A stretch of DNA of 64,000 nucleotides from Rubrimonas cliftonensis (GCF_900107585.1 NZ_FNQM01000009.1:62001-126000); one strand, 5' to 3'. Positions 54,471-63,524 are shown, counted from the stretch's first letter. Made by a program: numbers and translations. The notes: generated by a model from the letters alone, not told the origin.

Positions 54471-56307
54471 GCCCGCTCCCGTCGCCCGCGCGGCCCGGCC
54501 CGCAGCCGAGCGCGCGTCAGGCGCCACGGCCCGCACCCCCGTGCGCAGCGCGTGGCGCAGCGCGCTGGTCGGCTCGGCGCTGGGGCTCGCGGCGGTGGCG
54601 GCCGGCCCGTTCCTGCTCGACACCTACACCACCAACATCCTGATCCGGGCGCTGTTTCTCGCCGCCCTCGTGGTGGGCGTGGACATCCTGTGGGGCTACG
54701 CCGGCGTGCTGACCTTCGGCCAGTCGGCGTTCTTCGGGGTCGGCGCCTACGCCTGCGCGCTGGTCTTCACCCATTACGGCTTCGGGCCGGGCTGGGCCGT
54801 CGGCGCGCTGGCGCTCGGCGTGCTGGGTGCGGCGGGGGTGGCGGCTCTGGTCGGATGGCTCGCCTTCTACCACGGCGCCTCGCCGCTCTACGCCTCGATC
54901 ATCACGCTCGCGCTGCCCATCGTGCTGGTGCAGGCGATCTTCGCCGGCGGGCGGTTCACCGGCTCCTCCAGCGGGCTCTCGGCGTTCCCGACCTACTACT
55001 GGTCGGTCGGGACATGGTTCACCATCGCCGGGGTCTATCTCGTGGCCGTCACCGCCGCGGCGTGGCTGTTCGTGCGCAGCGATTTCGGCCGACTGCTGGT
55101 GGCGATCCGCGAGAACGAGGAGCGCTGCGCCTATCTCGGCGTGCCGGTCTCCGGCGTGAAGATCGCGCTGATGGCGGCCTCCGGCGCGGTCGGGGCGGGG
55201 GCCGGCTTCGGCTACGCCGCCTTCACCAATGTCGTGGCGCCGGAGCTCGGCGGCTTCCTGCTCGGCACCGAGCTGCTGATCTGGACGGCGCTGGGCGGGC
55301 GCGGCACGCTCATCGGGCCGGTGCTGGGGACGCTGGGGATCGACGTGACGGCGTCCTACCTCACCGGCGCGCTGCCGTTTCTGTGGTCGCTGCTGATCGG
55401 GATCGCCTTCGTCGCGGTGATCGTGCTGCTGCCGCAGGGCGTCGCGCCGGTGGTCGCCTCCGGTGCGCGGCGGCTGCTGGGGCGCGGGCCGGCGGCCCCG
55501 TCGCCGCTTGCGCTGGCGCCCGCGCCGGCGCGCGCCGAGACGCGGGAAGGCGTCGCCGCGCCGCTGAAGGTCGAGAACCTCTCGCGCCGGTACGGCAGCC
55601 TCAAGGTGCTCGACGGCGTGAGCTTCGAGGCGCAGGCCGGCGCCATCCTCTCCATCGTCGGGCCTAACGGCGCCGGCAAGACGACGCTGATGCGCTGCCT
55701 CTCGGACGGCGGCGAGCGCACCGGCGGCAGGGTCCACGTCAATGGCGTCGAGATCGGCCGCGGCGCGCCGCAGACCGTCGCCGCGCTCGGCGTCGGCCGC
55801 AGCTTCCAGAACACCAACCTGTTCGACACGCTGACGGTCGGCGAATGCCTCACGCTCGCCCGCTACAAGCGCGACGGCGCCCGCAAGTTCGCCCGCCGCC
55901 TCGCGCTCGACCTGCCCCAGCCGGCGCTCGACATCCTGTCCGCCACCGGGCTGAGCGACCGTCTGGGGCTGGAGACGCGCCACCTCTCCCACGGCATGAA
56001 GCGCGGGCTGGAGCTCGCCATGGTGCTGGCCACCGAGCCCGACGTGCTGCTGCTGGACGAGCCGACCGCGGGGCTGACCAAGGCCGAGCGCACCGCCATC
56101 GGAGGCGTGCTGGTCGATCTGGCGCGCGCCCACGGCCTCTGCACCCTGCTGATCGAGCACGACCTCGACTTCGTGCGCGAGATCTCCGACCGCGTCGTGG
56201 TGCTGCACCAGGGCGAGCTGCTGATGGAGGGCACGGTGGAGGAGGTCGTCGCGTCCGATCTCGTGAAGGCGGTCTACGCCGGCGAGCGGGCGGAGACGGC
56301 GCCGTGA
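54463..56307 (+). CDS. Fused LivM-type permease and LivG-type ATPase
   Basis: A 614-residue protein. Residues about 45-335 are a LivM permease: ILWGYAGVLTFGQSAFFGVG, AIRENEERCAYLGVPVSG and GGRGTLIGPVLGTLGI. A Pro/Ala linker covers about 340-365. Residues 367-614 are a LivG ATPase: Walker A GPNGAGKTTLM (400-410), VGRSFQNTNLFDTLTVGE, LSHGMKRGLEL signature, VLLLDEPTAGLTKAE and LLIEHDLDFV. The TTG start at 54463 follows AAGGG at 8 bp and overlaps the previous stop. LivM-LivG fusions are known but less common than separate genes. The partner ATPase follows with a 4-bp overlap. Confidence 0.87.
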   Translation: MVEPAPVARAARPAAERASGATARTPVRSAWRSALVGSALGLAAVAAGPFLLDTYTTNILIRALFLAALVVGVDILWGYAGVLTFGQSAFFGVGAYACALVFTHYGFGPGWAVGALALGVLGAAGVAALVGWLAFYHGASPLYASIITLALPIVLVQAIFAGGRFTGSSSGLSAFPTYYWSVGTWFTIAGVYLVAVTAAAWLFVRSDFGRLLVAIRENEERCAYLGVPVSGVKIALMAASGAVGAGAGFGYAAFTNVVAPELGGFLLGTELLIWTALGGRGTLIGPVLGTLGIDVTASYLTGALPFLWSLLIGIAFVAVIVLLPQGVAPVVASGARRLLGRGPAAPSPLALAPAPARAETREGVAAPLKVENLSRRYGSLKVLDGVSFEAQAGAILSIVGPNGAGKTTLMRCLSDGGERTGGRVHVNGVEIGRGAPQTVAALGVGRSFQNTNLFDTLTVGECLTLARYKRDGARKFARRLALDLPQPALDILSATGLSDRLGLETRHLSHGMKRGLELAMVLATEPDVLLLDEPTAGLTKAERTAIGGVLVDLARAHGLCTLLIEHDLDFVREISDRVVVLHQGELLMEGTVEEVVASDLVKAVYAGERAETAP

Positions 56308-57023
56308 ACGTCCCGCCCGTCGCCCCCGCTCTGGAGGTCGAGGGCCTCGTCTCGGGCTATGGCGGCGCCATGGTGCTGCGCGGCGTCTCGCTGCGGCTTG
56401 CGCCTGGCGAGATCGTCGCCGTGCTCGGCAAGAACGGCATGGGCAAGAGCACGCTCCTCAAGACCGTGATGGGTTTCCTGCCGGCGCGCGAGGGCCGGGT
56501 GCGGCTGGGCGGAGAGGACGTCACCGGCCGCGCCCCGCACCTCGTCGCGCGCGCCGGCGTCGCGCACGCGCCGCAGGAGTTCACAATCTTCCAGGATCTG
56601 ACGGTCGCCGAGAACCTGCGCCTCGGCGTGTCGAGCGACGCCGACTACCGCGCCCGCCTCGGCGCATTGGAAGGCGTGTTCCCGCGGATGCTGGAGCGGC
56701 TGCGCCAGCGCGCCGGCACCCTCAGCGGCGGCGAGCAGAAGATGCTGCTGATGAGCCGCGCGCTGCTGGCCCGGCCGAGGGTGATGCTCGTCGACGAGAT
56801 CAGCGAGGGCCTCCAGCCCACCATGATCGACCGCATGGCCGAGGCGCTGCGCGCCGCGCGCGAGGGCCATGGCGTCGCCATTCTGCTGGTCGAGCAGCAC
56901 CTCGCCTTCGCGCTGTCGGTGGCCGACCGATACGCCGTGCTGAAGCTTGGCGAGATCATCGAGGAGGGCGCCGCCGGAGACCCCGCCGCCGCCGGCGCGC
57001 TGGCGGATCATCTCAAGGTGTAA
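56304..57023 (+). CDS. HAAT ABC transporter ATP-binding protein, LivF type
   Basis: A 239-residue ATPase. Walker A is GKNGMGKSTLL (about 45-55), followed by VAHAPQEFTIFQDLTVAENL, the signature TLSGGEQKMLLM, Walker B PRVMLVDEISEGLQPTMI (Glu-Ile in place of Glu-Pro) and H-loop LVEQHLAFAL. It forms the heterodimer with the ATPase half of the fused protein. The GTG start overlaps the previous stop (GTGA). The DUF1028 gene follows 5 bp later. Confidence 0.88.
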   Translation: MNVPPVAPALEVEGLVSGYGGAMVLRGVSLRLAPGEIVAVLGKNGMGKSTLLKTVMGFLPAREGRVRLGGEDVTGRAPHLVARAGVAHAPQEFTIFQDLTVAENLRLGVSSDADYRARLGALEGVFPRMLERLRQRAGTLSGGEQKMLLMSRALLARPRVMLVDEISEGLQPTMIDRMAEALRAAREGHGVAILLVEQHLAFALSVADRYAVLKLGEIIEEGAAGDPAAAGALADHLKV

Positions 57024-57028
57024 GGACG

Positions 57029-57778
57029 ATGCGCGGACTCGAGGTCAACACCTACTCGCTCGTCGGCCGCTGCGGCCGCACCGGCGAACTCGGCGCCTGC
57101 GTCGCCTCCGCCGTGCCCGCGGTCGGGGCCGTCTGCCTGCGCTTCCTCCCCGGCGTCGGGATCGTCAGCACCCAGTCCTGGGTGAACCCCTATCTCGCCG
57201 ACGCCGCGCTCGACGCCATGGCCGGCGGCGGCGAGGCCCCGGCGGCGCTGGAGGCCGCGCTCGCCGCGGACGACGCCGCCGGCTTTCGTCAGATCGGCGC
57301 CATCGCCGCCGCCGGCCCCGGCGCGGCCTGGACCGGCGCGGGCTGCACCGCCTGGGCCGGCCAGCATCCGGCGGAGAGCTTCGCGGCGCAGGGCAACATG
57401 CTGACCGGGCCCGAGGTGATCGCCGCCATGTCCGACGCCTTCGCCGGCGACCCCGCCGCGCCGCTGGAGGAGCGCCTGATGCGCGCGCTGGAGGCCGCGC
57501 AGGCCGCCGGCGGCGACCGCCGGGGCCGGCAGGCGGCGGCGCTGATGGTGACGACCGCCGAGAGCTACCCGCGCGTCGACCTGCGCGTGGACGAGCACGC
57601 CGCGCCGATAGCTGAGCTGCGCCGCGTGCTGACCGTCGCGACCGCGCAGCTCGCCCCCTTCGTCGCGGGGATGCCCCGGCGCGGCGGCCCGACGACGCCC
57701 GCCCCCGACGCGGTGGTGGAGATGCTGCTGCGCTCGCCGCCCGACCGCCCCGCCGGCGGCGGCTCGCGCGACCCCTGA
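57029..57778 (+). CDS. DUF1028 family protein (Ntn-hydrolase-like)
   Basis: A 249-residue protein. NTYSLVGRCGRTGELGACVA at the N-terminus, followed by VGAVCLRFLPGVGIVSTQSW, WAGQHPAESFAAQGNMLTG and RGRQAAALMV, defines DUF1028. This family folds like Ntn hydrolases such as penicillin acylase and is suspected to cut amide bonds, though activity is unproven. It lies 5 bp after the LivF-type gene and 19 bp before the GatC-like gene, inside the amide-utilisation operon. That context supports a hydrolytic role. Confidence 0.82.
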   Translation: MRGLEVNTYSLVGRCGRTGELGACVASAVPAVGAVCLRFLPGVGIVSTQSWVNPYLADAALDAMAGGGEAPAALEAALAADDAAGFRQIGAIAAAGPGAAWTGAGCTAWAGQHPAESFAAQGNMLTGPEVIAAMSDAFAGDPAAPLEERLMRALEAAQAAGGDRRGRQAAALMVTTAESYPRVDLRVDEHAAPIAELRRVLTVATAQLAPFVAGMPRRGGPTTPAPDAVVEMLLRSPPDRPAGGGSRDP

Positions 57779-57797
57779 CGCGCCCCGGAGCCAGACC

Positions 57798-57980
57798 ATG
57801 GATGACGCCGCCGATCCGCTCGACCCCGCCCTTCTGACCGGCCTAGACCTGCCGCCGGAACGGCTGCGCGAGGTCGCCGCCGCCTTCTCGGAGATCCGAG
57901 CGGAGATCGACCGCCTGCGCGCCTTCGACCTCGGCGAGACAGCGCCCGCCGTCGTCTTCGCGCCGGAGCGCCAGCGATGA
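57798..57980 (+). CDS. GatC/AtzG-like small amidase-partner protein
   Basis: A 60-residue protein: a short acidic start, then LDLPPERLREVAAAFSEIRA, EIDRLRAFDLGETAPAVVFA and PERQR. The pattern of two amphipathic helices followed by a D...TAP..VF.P tail is that of GatC and of AtzG/DUF4089, small subunits that wrap around GatA-like amidases and help them fold. It overlaps the next amidase gene by 4 bp, exactly the arrangement expected for a partner. Too short for standard profiles to be secure. Confidence 0.7.
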   Translation: MDDAADPLDPALLTGLDLPPERLREVAAAFSEIRAEIDRLRAFDLGETAPAVVFAPERQR

Positions 57981-59371
57981 GCGCCGCGGATGCGCCCTGG
58001 CGGCTCTCCATCGCCGAGCTGGTGCCGCTGATCCGCGACGGCGCGCTGTCGCCGGTCGACCTGCTGGACGCGTATCTCGAGCGCATCGGCGCGCTGGACG
58101 GCGCGCTGCACAGCTTCGTCCACCTCAACGCCCACGCCCGGGCGGCCGCCGAGGCCGCGCAGGCCGAGATCGCCGCGGGGCGCTGGCGCGGGCCGCTCCA
58201 CGGCGTTCCCATCGGCGTCAAGGACAACCATCTCACCGCCGACATGCCGACGACCGCGGGGGCCCCCGGCGAGGCCTTTCCCCTGCGCGACGCGACCGCC
58301 GTGGCGCGGCTGCGCGCGGCGGGCGCGGTGCTGATCGGCAAGACGCGGATGCACCAGTTCGCCTGGGGCATGGAGACGCCGCCGACCGCCAACCCGCGCG
58401 ACCTCTCGCGCGTGCCCGGCGGCTCCTCGGGCGGTTCCGGCGCAGCGGTGGCGGCCGGTCTCTGCGCCGCCGCGCTCGGCTCCGACACCGGCGGCTCGAT
58501 CCGCATCCCCGCGAGCCTCTGCGGCTGCGTCGGGCTGAAGCCGACCTTCGGCCTGATCGGGCGCGGAGGGATCGTGCCGCACAGCTGGTCGCTCGACCAC
58601 GCCGGGCCGCTCGCGGCCTCGGTCGCCGACGCCGCGCTGCTGACCGAGGCGATGGCCGGCCCCGACCCCGACGACCCCGGCTGTGCGGGGCTGGCCGCGC
58701 CGGGCCTCGCCGCCGCCGCCGCGCCCGGCGCCTCCGTCGCGGGCCTGCGCGTCGGCGTCTGCCACCGTCACTTCTTCGAAGGGCTGACGCCCGCCGTCGA
58801 GCGGGCCGCTGACGCCGCGCTAGCCGCGCTCGTCGCCGCCGGCGCGCGGATCGTGGAGTTCGACGCGCCGGAGCTTTCCGTCGGCCTCGGCGCCATCTTC
58901 GCCATCGAGCTGGCGTCCTCCACGGCCTGGCATGACCGGCGGCTGCGCGAGGGCCGCGTCGCGGGCTTCGAGCCCGACGTCCGGCTGCTGGTGGAGATGG
59001 GCCGCCTCGTCTCCGGCGCCGACTACCTGCAGGCCGAGCGCTACCGCCGCCGGCTGGGGGAGGTCTTCGCCGCGCGCTTCGCCGACGTCGACGTGGTCGC
59101 AGGCCCGACGCTGCCGCTGACGGCCTGGCGCATGGGCGAGCGCAGCGTCGACATCGGCGGCCGGAGCGAGAGCGTGCTGGCGGTCTCGTGGCGGCTGACC
59201 TATCCGTGGAACCTGCTGGGCCTGCCGGCGCTCTCGCTGCCCTGCGGCGTCGACGGCGACGGCCTGCCGATCGGCTTCCAGATCGCCGGTCCGGCGTTCG
59301 GCGAGGCGGCCGTGCTGCGCGCCGGCGCTGCGCTCGAGGCCGCGCTCGGCGGTCCGATGGCGCGGGGCTGA
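57977..59371 (+). CDS. Amidase (AtzE/GatA-like)
   Basis: A 464-residue amidase-signature enzyme. Lys is in HGVPIGVKDNHLTAD, the cis-Ser loop in PGGSSGGSGAAVAAG and the nucleophile Ser in LGSDTGGSIRIPASLCGCVG, the classic full signature. The N-terminus SIAELVPLIRDGALSPVDLL is the GatA-type docking helix. With the GatC-like protein encoded upstream (4-bp overlap) it likely forms an AtzE-AtzG-like pair. It should hydrolyse an amide or ureide taken up by the adjacent HAAT importer. There is no GatB gene nearby, which argues against tRNA amidotransferase function. Confidence 0.87.
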   Translation: MSAADAPWRLSIAELVPLIRDGALSPVDLLDAYLERIGALDGALHSFVHLNAHARAAAEAAQAEIAAGRWRGPLHGVPIGVKDNHLTADMPTTAGAPGEAFPLRDATAVARLRAAGAVLIGKTRMHQFAWGMETPPTANPRDLSRVPGGSSGGSGAAVAAGLCAAALGSDTGGSIRIPASLCGCVGLKPTFGLIGRGGIVPHSWSLDHAGPLAASVADAALLTEAMAGPDPDDPGCAGLAAPGLAAAAAPGASVAGLRVGVCHRHFFEGLTPAVERAADAALAALVAAGARIVEFDAPELSVGLGAIFAIELASSTAWHDRRLREGRVAGFEPDVRLLVEMGRLVSGADYLQAERYRRRLGEVFAARFADVDVVAGPTLPLTAWRMGERSVDIGGRSESVLAVSWRLTYPWNLLGLPALSLPCGVDGDGLPIGFQIAGPAFGEAAVLRAGAALEAALGGPMARG

Positions 59372-59394
59372 AACCTCAGAAGGAGCGAGACGGC

Positions 59395-60642
59395 ATGACG
59401 CAGGCGCGGACCGAAGGCCCCATCTCCGAACGCGTGGCGGCGCGCCTCGCCGCCATCGCCGCGCGCGAGCCGGTCCTGCGGGCCTACGCGCATCTCGATC
59501 CGGACGCCGCGCTTGCGGCCGCGCGCACGCTCGACGCCAGCGGCGACTCCGGCCCGCTCTGCGGCGCCGTCGTCGCGATCAAGGACATCTTCGACACCGC
59601 CGACATGCCGACCGGATGCGGCTCGCCCATCCACGCCGGCCGGAGGCCGGGCCGCGACGCCGCCGCCGTCGCCGCCATCCGCGCCGCCGGGGGCGTTATC
59701 GTCGGCAAGAGCGTCACCACCGAGTTCGCCTACATGCACCCCGGCCCGACGACGCATCCGCTGAACCCCGCCCACACGCCGGGCGGGTCGTCCAGCGGTT
59801 CGGCGGCCTCGGTCGCGGCGGGCGGGGCGGACTACGCCACCGGCACGCAGACCGCGGGATCGATCATCCGCCCCGCCGCCTTCTGCGGCGTCGTCGGCTT
59901 CAAGCCGAGCCGCGGCCTCGTCAGCCGCAGCGGCCTCGCGCTCTTCTCCGAGACGCTCGACACCATCGGCGGCTTCGCGCGCGACGTCGCCGGCGCCGCG
60001 CGCTTTATCGGCGCCATGGCCGGCCGGCGCGACCTTGTCGAGCTGACGCCGGCCGCCGCAGCCCCCCGCATCGCCGTCGTGCGCGGCGCCGAATGGGGGC
60101 CCGCCACGCCAGAGGCCCACGCCGCGCTGGAGGACGCCGCCGGCCGCTTCGCCCGCGCCGGCGCCGCGGTGCGCAACGTCGACCTGCCCGAGGCCTGCCG
60201 TGGCCTGCTCCCCGTGCAGCAGGCGGTCATGGCGCATGAAGGCGCGAAGGCGCTGGCGTGGGAGGTCGCGGCGGCCTGGGAAAGTCTCAGCGCGCCGCTC
60301 CAGGCGCTCATCGAGGAGGGCCGCGGCGTCGACTCGCGCGACCACGCCGCCCACATGCGCCGCGTCGTCAGGGCGCAGGCCGCCATGGCGGGTTTCTTCG
60401 AGGATTTCGACGTCGTGCTGACGCTCAGCGCGCCGGGCGAGGCGCCCGAGGGCCTTGCGAGCACCGGCGACTCCTCCTTCAACCGCGTCTGGACGCTTCT
60501 CGGCGGCCCGGCGCTCACCCTGCCCGCTGGAACCGGCCCCCGCGGCCTGCCGCTGGGCGTGCAGGTTGTCGGCCCGATCTGGCGCGACGCCGAGACCGCC
60601 GCCGTCGCGCTCTGGGCCGAAGGCGTGCTGGCGGAGGGCTGA
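59395..60642 (+). CDS. Amidase (amidase-signature family)
   Basis: A 415-residue amidase, somewhat shorter than its neighbour. Lys is in CGAVVAIKDIFDTADM, the cis-Ser loop in TPGGSSSGSAASVAAG and the nucleophile in TGTQTAGSIIRPAAFCGVVG. The TQTAGS variant marks a separate branch from the preceding gene, so the pair is not a recent duplication. AGAAGGAG lies upstream of the ATG. It is the last gene of the operon that begins with the XRE-cupin regulator and nitrilase. Substrate unknown. Confidence 0.86.
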   Translation: MTQARTEGPISERVAARLAAIAAREPVLRAYAHLDPDAALAAARTLDASGDSGPLCGAVVAIKDIFDTADMPTGCGSPIHAGRRPGRDAAAVAAIRAAGGVIVGKSVTTEFAYMHPGPTTHPLNPAHTPGGSSSGSAASVAAGGADYATGTQTAGSIIRPAAFCGVVGFKPSRGLVSRSGLALFSETLDTIGGFARDVAGAARFIGAMAGRRDLVELTPAAAAPRIAVVRGAEWGPATPEAHAALEDAAGRFARAGAAVRNVDLPEACRGLLPVQQAVMAHEGAKALAWEVAAAWESLSAPLQALIEEGRGVDSRDHAAHMRRVVRAQAAMAGFFEDFDVVLTLSAPGEAPEGLASTGDSSFNRVWTLLGGPALTLPAGTGPRGLPLGVQVVGPIWRDAETAAVALWAEGVLAEG

Positions 60643-60654
60643 GCCCGCGCGCCG

Positions 60655-61299
60655 TCAGCCGGCGCCCGGCGCCTGCGCGCGCCTGCGCCGCATCGGCCTC
60701 AGCACCCGCAGATGGACGACCGCGACCGCCGTGGCGGCAAGCACCGCGCCGCAGAGCACCGTCTTGGAGAGCGCGCCCATCGTGCCCTCGATCAGCATCG
60801 CATGGACGACCGAGCCGATCACGATGACCACCGCCAGCACGTTATGGGCGATGCGCCACGCCGCCGGGCGCAGCCCGAGCCTGCCTCGCAGCGCCACCAG
60901 CGCCGCCGTGGCGATCAGCGCCCACATCGCCGCAACGCCATAGACCGAGAAGGGCGTCGGCGAGACCAGCAGCAGCGCATCGAGCGCGTCCGGCGGGCTG
61001 GTGACGTAGAGGCCGCCGACATGCAGCGCCACCGCCAGCGCGATCCCGGCCCCCACCCGGCGGTGCAGCCGCCGCTCCGTCGCGGCGCGAAGTCCCGGAA
61101 GGTATCCCGCCGCGAGCAGCGGCTGCGCCAGCAGCAGCGCCAGCCCCGCCGCGCCGGCGAGGCCCGCGATGACGTAGGGCGCGCCGCGGCTCGCCAGCAG
61201 CGGGCTGGTCGCCGCGACCGCGACGGGCGCGATCATCGCTGCGGCGAGCGCCGCCCAGGCGAGCAGCCGCGCCGCGCCGCTGCGCGCGTTCTCCGCCAT
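60655..61299 (-). CDS. Cytochrome b561 / ferric-reductase-like membrane protein
   Basis: A 214-residue protein with about six membrane segments. Histidines suited to haem binding occur in ERRLHRRVGAGIALAVALHV and AWRIAHNVLAVVIVIGSVVH, giving paired His on successive helices as in the ferric reductase-like transmembrane (MsrQ/YedZ-like) group. The C-terminal tail is Arg-rich and cytoplasmic. It lies 18 bp after the Tat-signal dioxygenase-like gene on the same strand. A role in passing electrons across the membrane to a periplasmic enzyme is plausible but inferred. Confidence 0.72.
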   Translation of the reverse strand: MAENARSGAARLLAWAALAAAMIAPVAVAATSPLLASRGAPYVIAGLAGAAGLALLLAQPLLAAGYLPGLRAATERRLHRRVGAGIALAVALHVGGLYVTSPPDALDALLLVSPTPFSVYGVAAMWALIATAALVALRGRLGLRPAAWRIAHNVLAVVIVIGSVVHAMLIEGTMGALSKTVLCGAVLAATAVAVVHLRVLRPMRRRRAQAPGAG

Positions 61300-61317
61300 G
61301 TCGCGCGTGCGCCGCGC

Positions 61318-61815
61318 CTACGCCGGGGCCAGCACGAAGTCCGCGGACAGGCTCGTGTCGCTGGCGCTGGGCATCACCGGGCGCAGGAACACTGTCTGGA
61401 AAGCGCCGTCGTCATAGGCCAGATGCGCGTGCGGCTGGCCGAAATTCGGCACGATCTGCGGCATCTCCAGCCGGTAGGAGCCGTCCTCCGCCGTCAGCAC
61501 GCTGCCATGGTTGGCGGGCTCGCGCTCGCCGCCCAGCGTCGTCGCCGCCCAGATCTGGATGCGCACGCCCGCCAGGGGGGCGCCGTCGCCGGCGCGGCGC
61601 ACCGCGCCCGACATCCAGAAGCCCTCGCCAAGACGCTCCACGAAGGGCGCGCCGGGCCGATAGTTGTTGCTGCCGCCGCGCATGGTCTGCGTGGGTTCGA
61701 ACCCGGTCGAGGCGCTCGCGGGCCGCATCAGTCCGGTTGACCCCACGGCGAGAACGCCGGCGGCGGCGCCGGCGCCGAGCAGCAGGGAACGGCGGCTGTG
61801 TGTGGTGATCTGCAT
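61318..61815 (-). CDS. Tat-exported intradiol dioxygenase-like protein
   Basis: A 165-residue protein. The N-terminus HSRRSLLLGAGAAAGVLAVG is a twin-arginine signal, with cleavage near PASAST. The body resembles the core of intradiol ring-cleavage dioxygenases: EGFWMSGAVRRAGDGAPLAG, VRIQIWAATTLGG, GSYRLEMPQIVPNFGQPHAH (compare R..HIH, holding an iron His). It is shorter than classical protocatechuate dioxygenase subunits and one of the usual Tyr ligands is not obvious. Exported 'dioxygenase' domains of this type are common and mostly uncharacterised. AGGAG lies upstream of the ATG at 61815. It probably forms an operon with the b561-like gene. Confidence 0.7.
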   Translation of the reverse strand: MQITTHSRRSLLLGAGAAAGVLAVGSTGLMRPASASTGFEPTQTMRGGSNNYRPGAPFVERLGEGFWMSGAVRRAGDGAPLAGVRIQIWAATTLGGEREPANHGSVLTAEDGSYRLEMPQIVPNFGQPHAHLAYDDGAFQTVFLRPVMPSASDTSLSADFVLAPA

Positions 61816-62007
61816 CGTTCGCGCTCCTTGGCTTCGCGCCGGCGTCATCGGGCTGCGCGCGCCGGGGAAGTGTAACGTCTCTCCGCCTCTCGACCTAACG
61901 CGCGGCGGCGTCCTGCGCACCCGCCGCACGGCTTCGTGATCGCGTCGAGCCGCGCGCCGGGGCCGACGCCGGACGTCCGATGCGCCTGCGCGCGCCGCGC
62001 AAGCAGA

Positions 62008-62033
62008 GGGGCGGCGCATTGCAGCGCCGCCCC
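62008..62033 (-). terminator. Hairpin downstream of glnA
   Basis: GGGGCGGCGC and GCGCCGCCCC form a perfect 10-bp stem with a 6-nt loop, about 30 bp past the glnA stop codon. No T-run follows. Position and strength suggest the end of the glnBA transcript. Confidence 0.55.
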
Positions 62034-62062
62034 CCGAAGCGTTTCCCGAACCGAAGCCGCGA

Positions 62063-63472
62063 TCAGCAGCTGTAGTACATCTTGAACTCGATGGGGTGCG
62101 GAGTGTGCTCGTAGGCGTAGACCTCCTCCCACTTGAGCGCCATGTAGCCCTCGATCTGGTCGCGGGTGAAGACGTCGCCGGCCAGCAGGAAGTCCATGTC
62201 GGCCTCGAGCGCGCCCAGCGCCTCGCGCAGCGAGCCGCAGACCGTGGGGATGCCCGCGAGCTCCTCGGGCGGCAGGTCGTAGAGATCCTTGTCCGCCGGC
62301 TCGCCCGGATCGATCTTGTTCTTGATGCCGTCGATGCCGGCCATCAGCAGCGCCGAGAAGGCGAGGTAGGGGTTCGCCGACGGGTCGGGGAAGCGGGCCT
62401 CGAAGCGCTTCGCCTTCGGCGACTGCGTCCACGGGATGCGGCAGGAGGCGGAGCGGTTGCGGGCCGAGTAGGCCAGCAGCACCGGGGCCTCGAAGCCGGG
62501 GATCAGCCGCTTGTAGGAGTTCGTGCCGGGGTTGGTGAAGGCGTTCAGCGCGCGGGCGTGTTTCAGCACGCCGCCGATGTACCACAGCGCCTCCTGGCTG
62601 AGGTCGGCGTACTTGTCGCCGGCGAACAGCGGCTTGCCGTCCTTCCAGATCGACATGTTGACGTGCATGCCGGTGCCGTTGTCGCCCGCGATCGGCTTCG
62701 GCATGAAGGTCGCCGTCTTGCCGTAGGCGTGCGCCACGTTGTGGATGACGTACTTGTACTTCTGGAGCTGGTCGGCCTGATCGGTCAGGGTCGAGAAGAT
62801 CAGGCCGAGCTCATGCTGGCAGGACGCGACCTCGTGGTGGTGCTTGTCCACCTTCATGCCGATCTGCTTCATGGTCGAGAGCATCTCGGAGCGCAGGTCC
62901 TGCGCGATGTCGGTCGGCGGGACGGGGAAGTAGCCGCCCTTCACGCCAGGCCGGTGGCCCATGTTGCCGCCCTCGAACTCGCGGTCGGAGTTCCAGGAGC
63001 CGTCCTCGGCGTCGACCTGGTAGGATACCTTGTTGATCGAGACCTGGAAGCGCACGTCGTCGAACACGAAGAACTCGGCCTCTGGGCCGAAATAGGCAGC
63101 GTCGCCGATGCCGGAGGACTGCAGGTAGGCCTCGGCCTTCCTGGCGGTGCCGCGCGGGTCGCGCTCGTAACGCTCGCCGGTGTCGGGTTCGAGCACGTCG
63201 CAGTGCACGCAGAGCGTCTTCTCGGCGAAGAACGGGTCCATGTAGACCGAGGACAGGTCCGGCATCAGCTTCATGTCGGACTGGTCGATCGACTTCCAGC
63301 CGGCGATCGACGAGCCGTCGAACATGAAACCTTCGGCGAGGAAGTCCTCGTCGACCTGGTCTTCGAGCACGGTGACATGCTGCAGCTTGCCGCGAGGATC
63401 GGTGAAGCGGATGTCGACGTAGGCGACCTCCTCATCCTTGATCATCTGCAGGACTTTCTTGACGTCGCTCAT
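62063..63472 (-). CDS. glnA: Glutamine synthetase, type I
   Basis: A 469-residue GSI that makes glutamine from glutamate, ammonia and ATP. Motifs include [60 protein letters not shown] and the [11 protein letters not shown] active-site region. The loop [11 protein letters not shown] carries the tyrosine adenylylated by GlnE, so covalent control is retained. It follows glnB after 52 bp, the standard alphaproteobacterial glnBA operon. A 10-bp-stem hairpin lies downstream. Confidence 0.97.
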   Translation of the reverse strand: MSDVKKVLQMIKDEEVAYVDIRFTDPRGKLQHVTVLEDQVDEDFLAEGFMFDGSSIAGWKSIDQSDMKLMPDLSSVYMDPFFAEKTLCVHCDVLEPDTGERYERDPRGTARKAEAYLQSSGIGDAAYFGPEAEFFVFDDVRFQVSINKVSYQVDAEDGSWNSDREFEGGNMGHRPGVKGGYFPVPPTDIAQDLRSEMLSTMKQIGMKVDKHHHEVASCQHELGLIFSTLTDQADQLQKYKYVIHNVAHAYGKTATFMPKPIAGDNGTGMHVNMSIWKDGKPLFAGDKYADLSQEALWYIGGVLKHARALNAFTNPGTNSYKRLIPGFEAPVLLAYSARNRSASCRIPWTQSPKAKRFEARFPDPSANPYLAFSALLMAGIDGIKNKIDPGEPADKDLYDLPPEELAGIPTVCGSLREALGALEADMDFLLAGDVFTRDQIEGYMALKWEEVYAYEHTPHPIEFKMYYSC

Positions 63473-63524
63473 TTCGTTCCCTCTTTACCGACAGCAGCCT
63501 TGTTTGAATTCATGCGCCCGCGCG

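Noticed and set aside
57977-59371. GatA of the tRNA-dependent amidotransferase (because of the GatC-like neighbour)
   Set aside because: No gatB is nearby, the small protein is only 60 residues, and the operon context is amide import.
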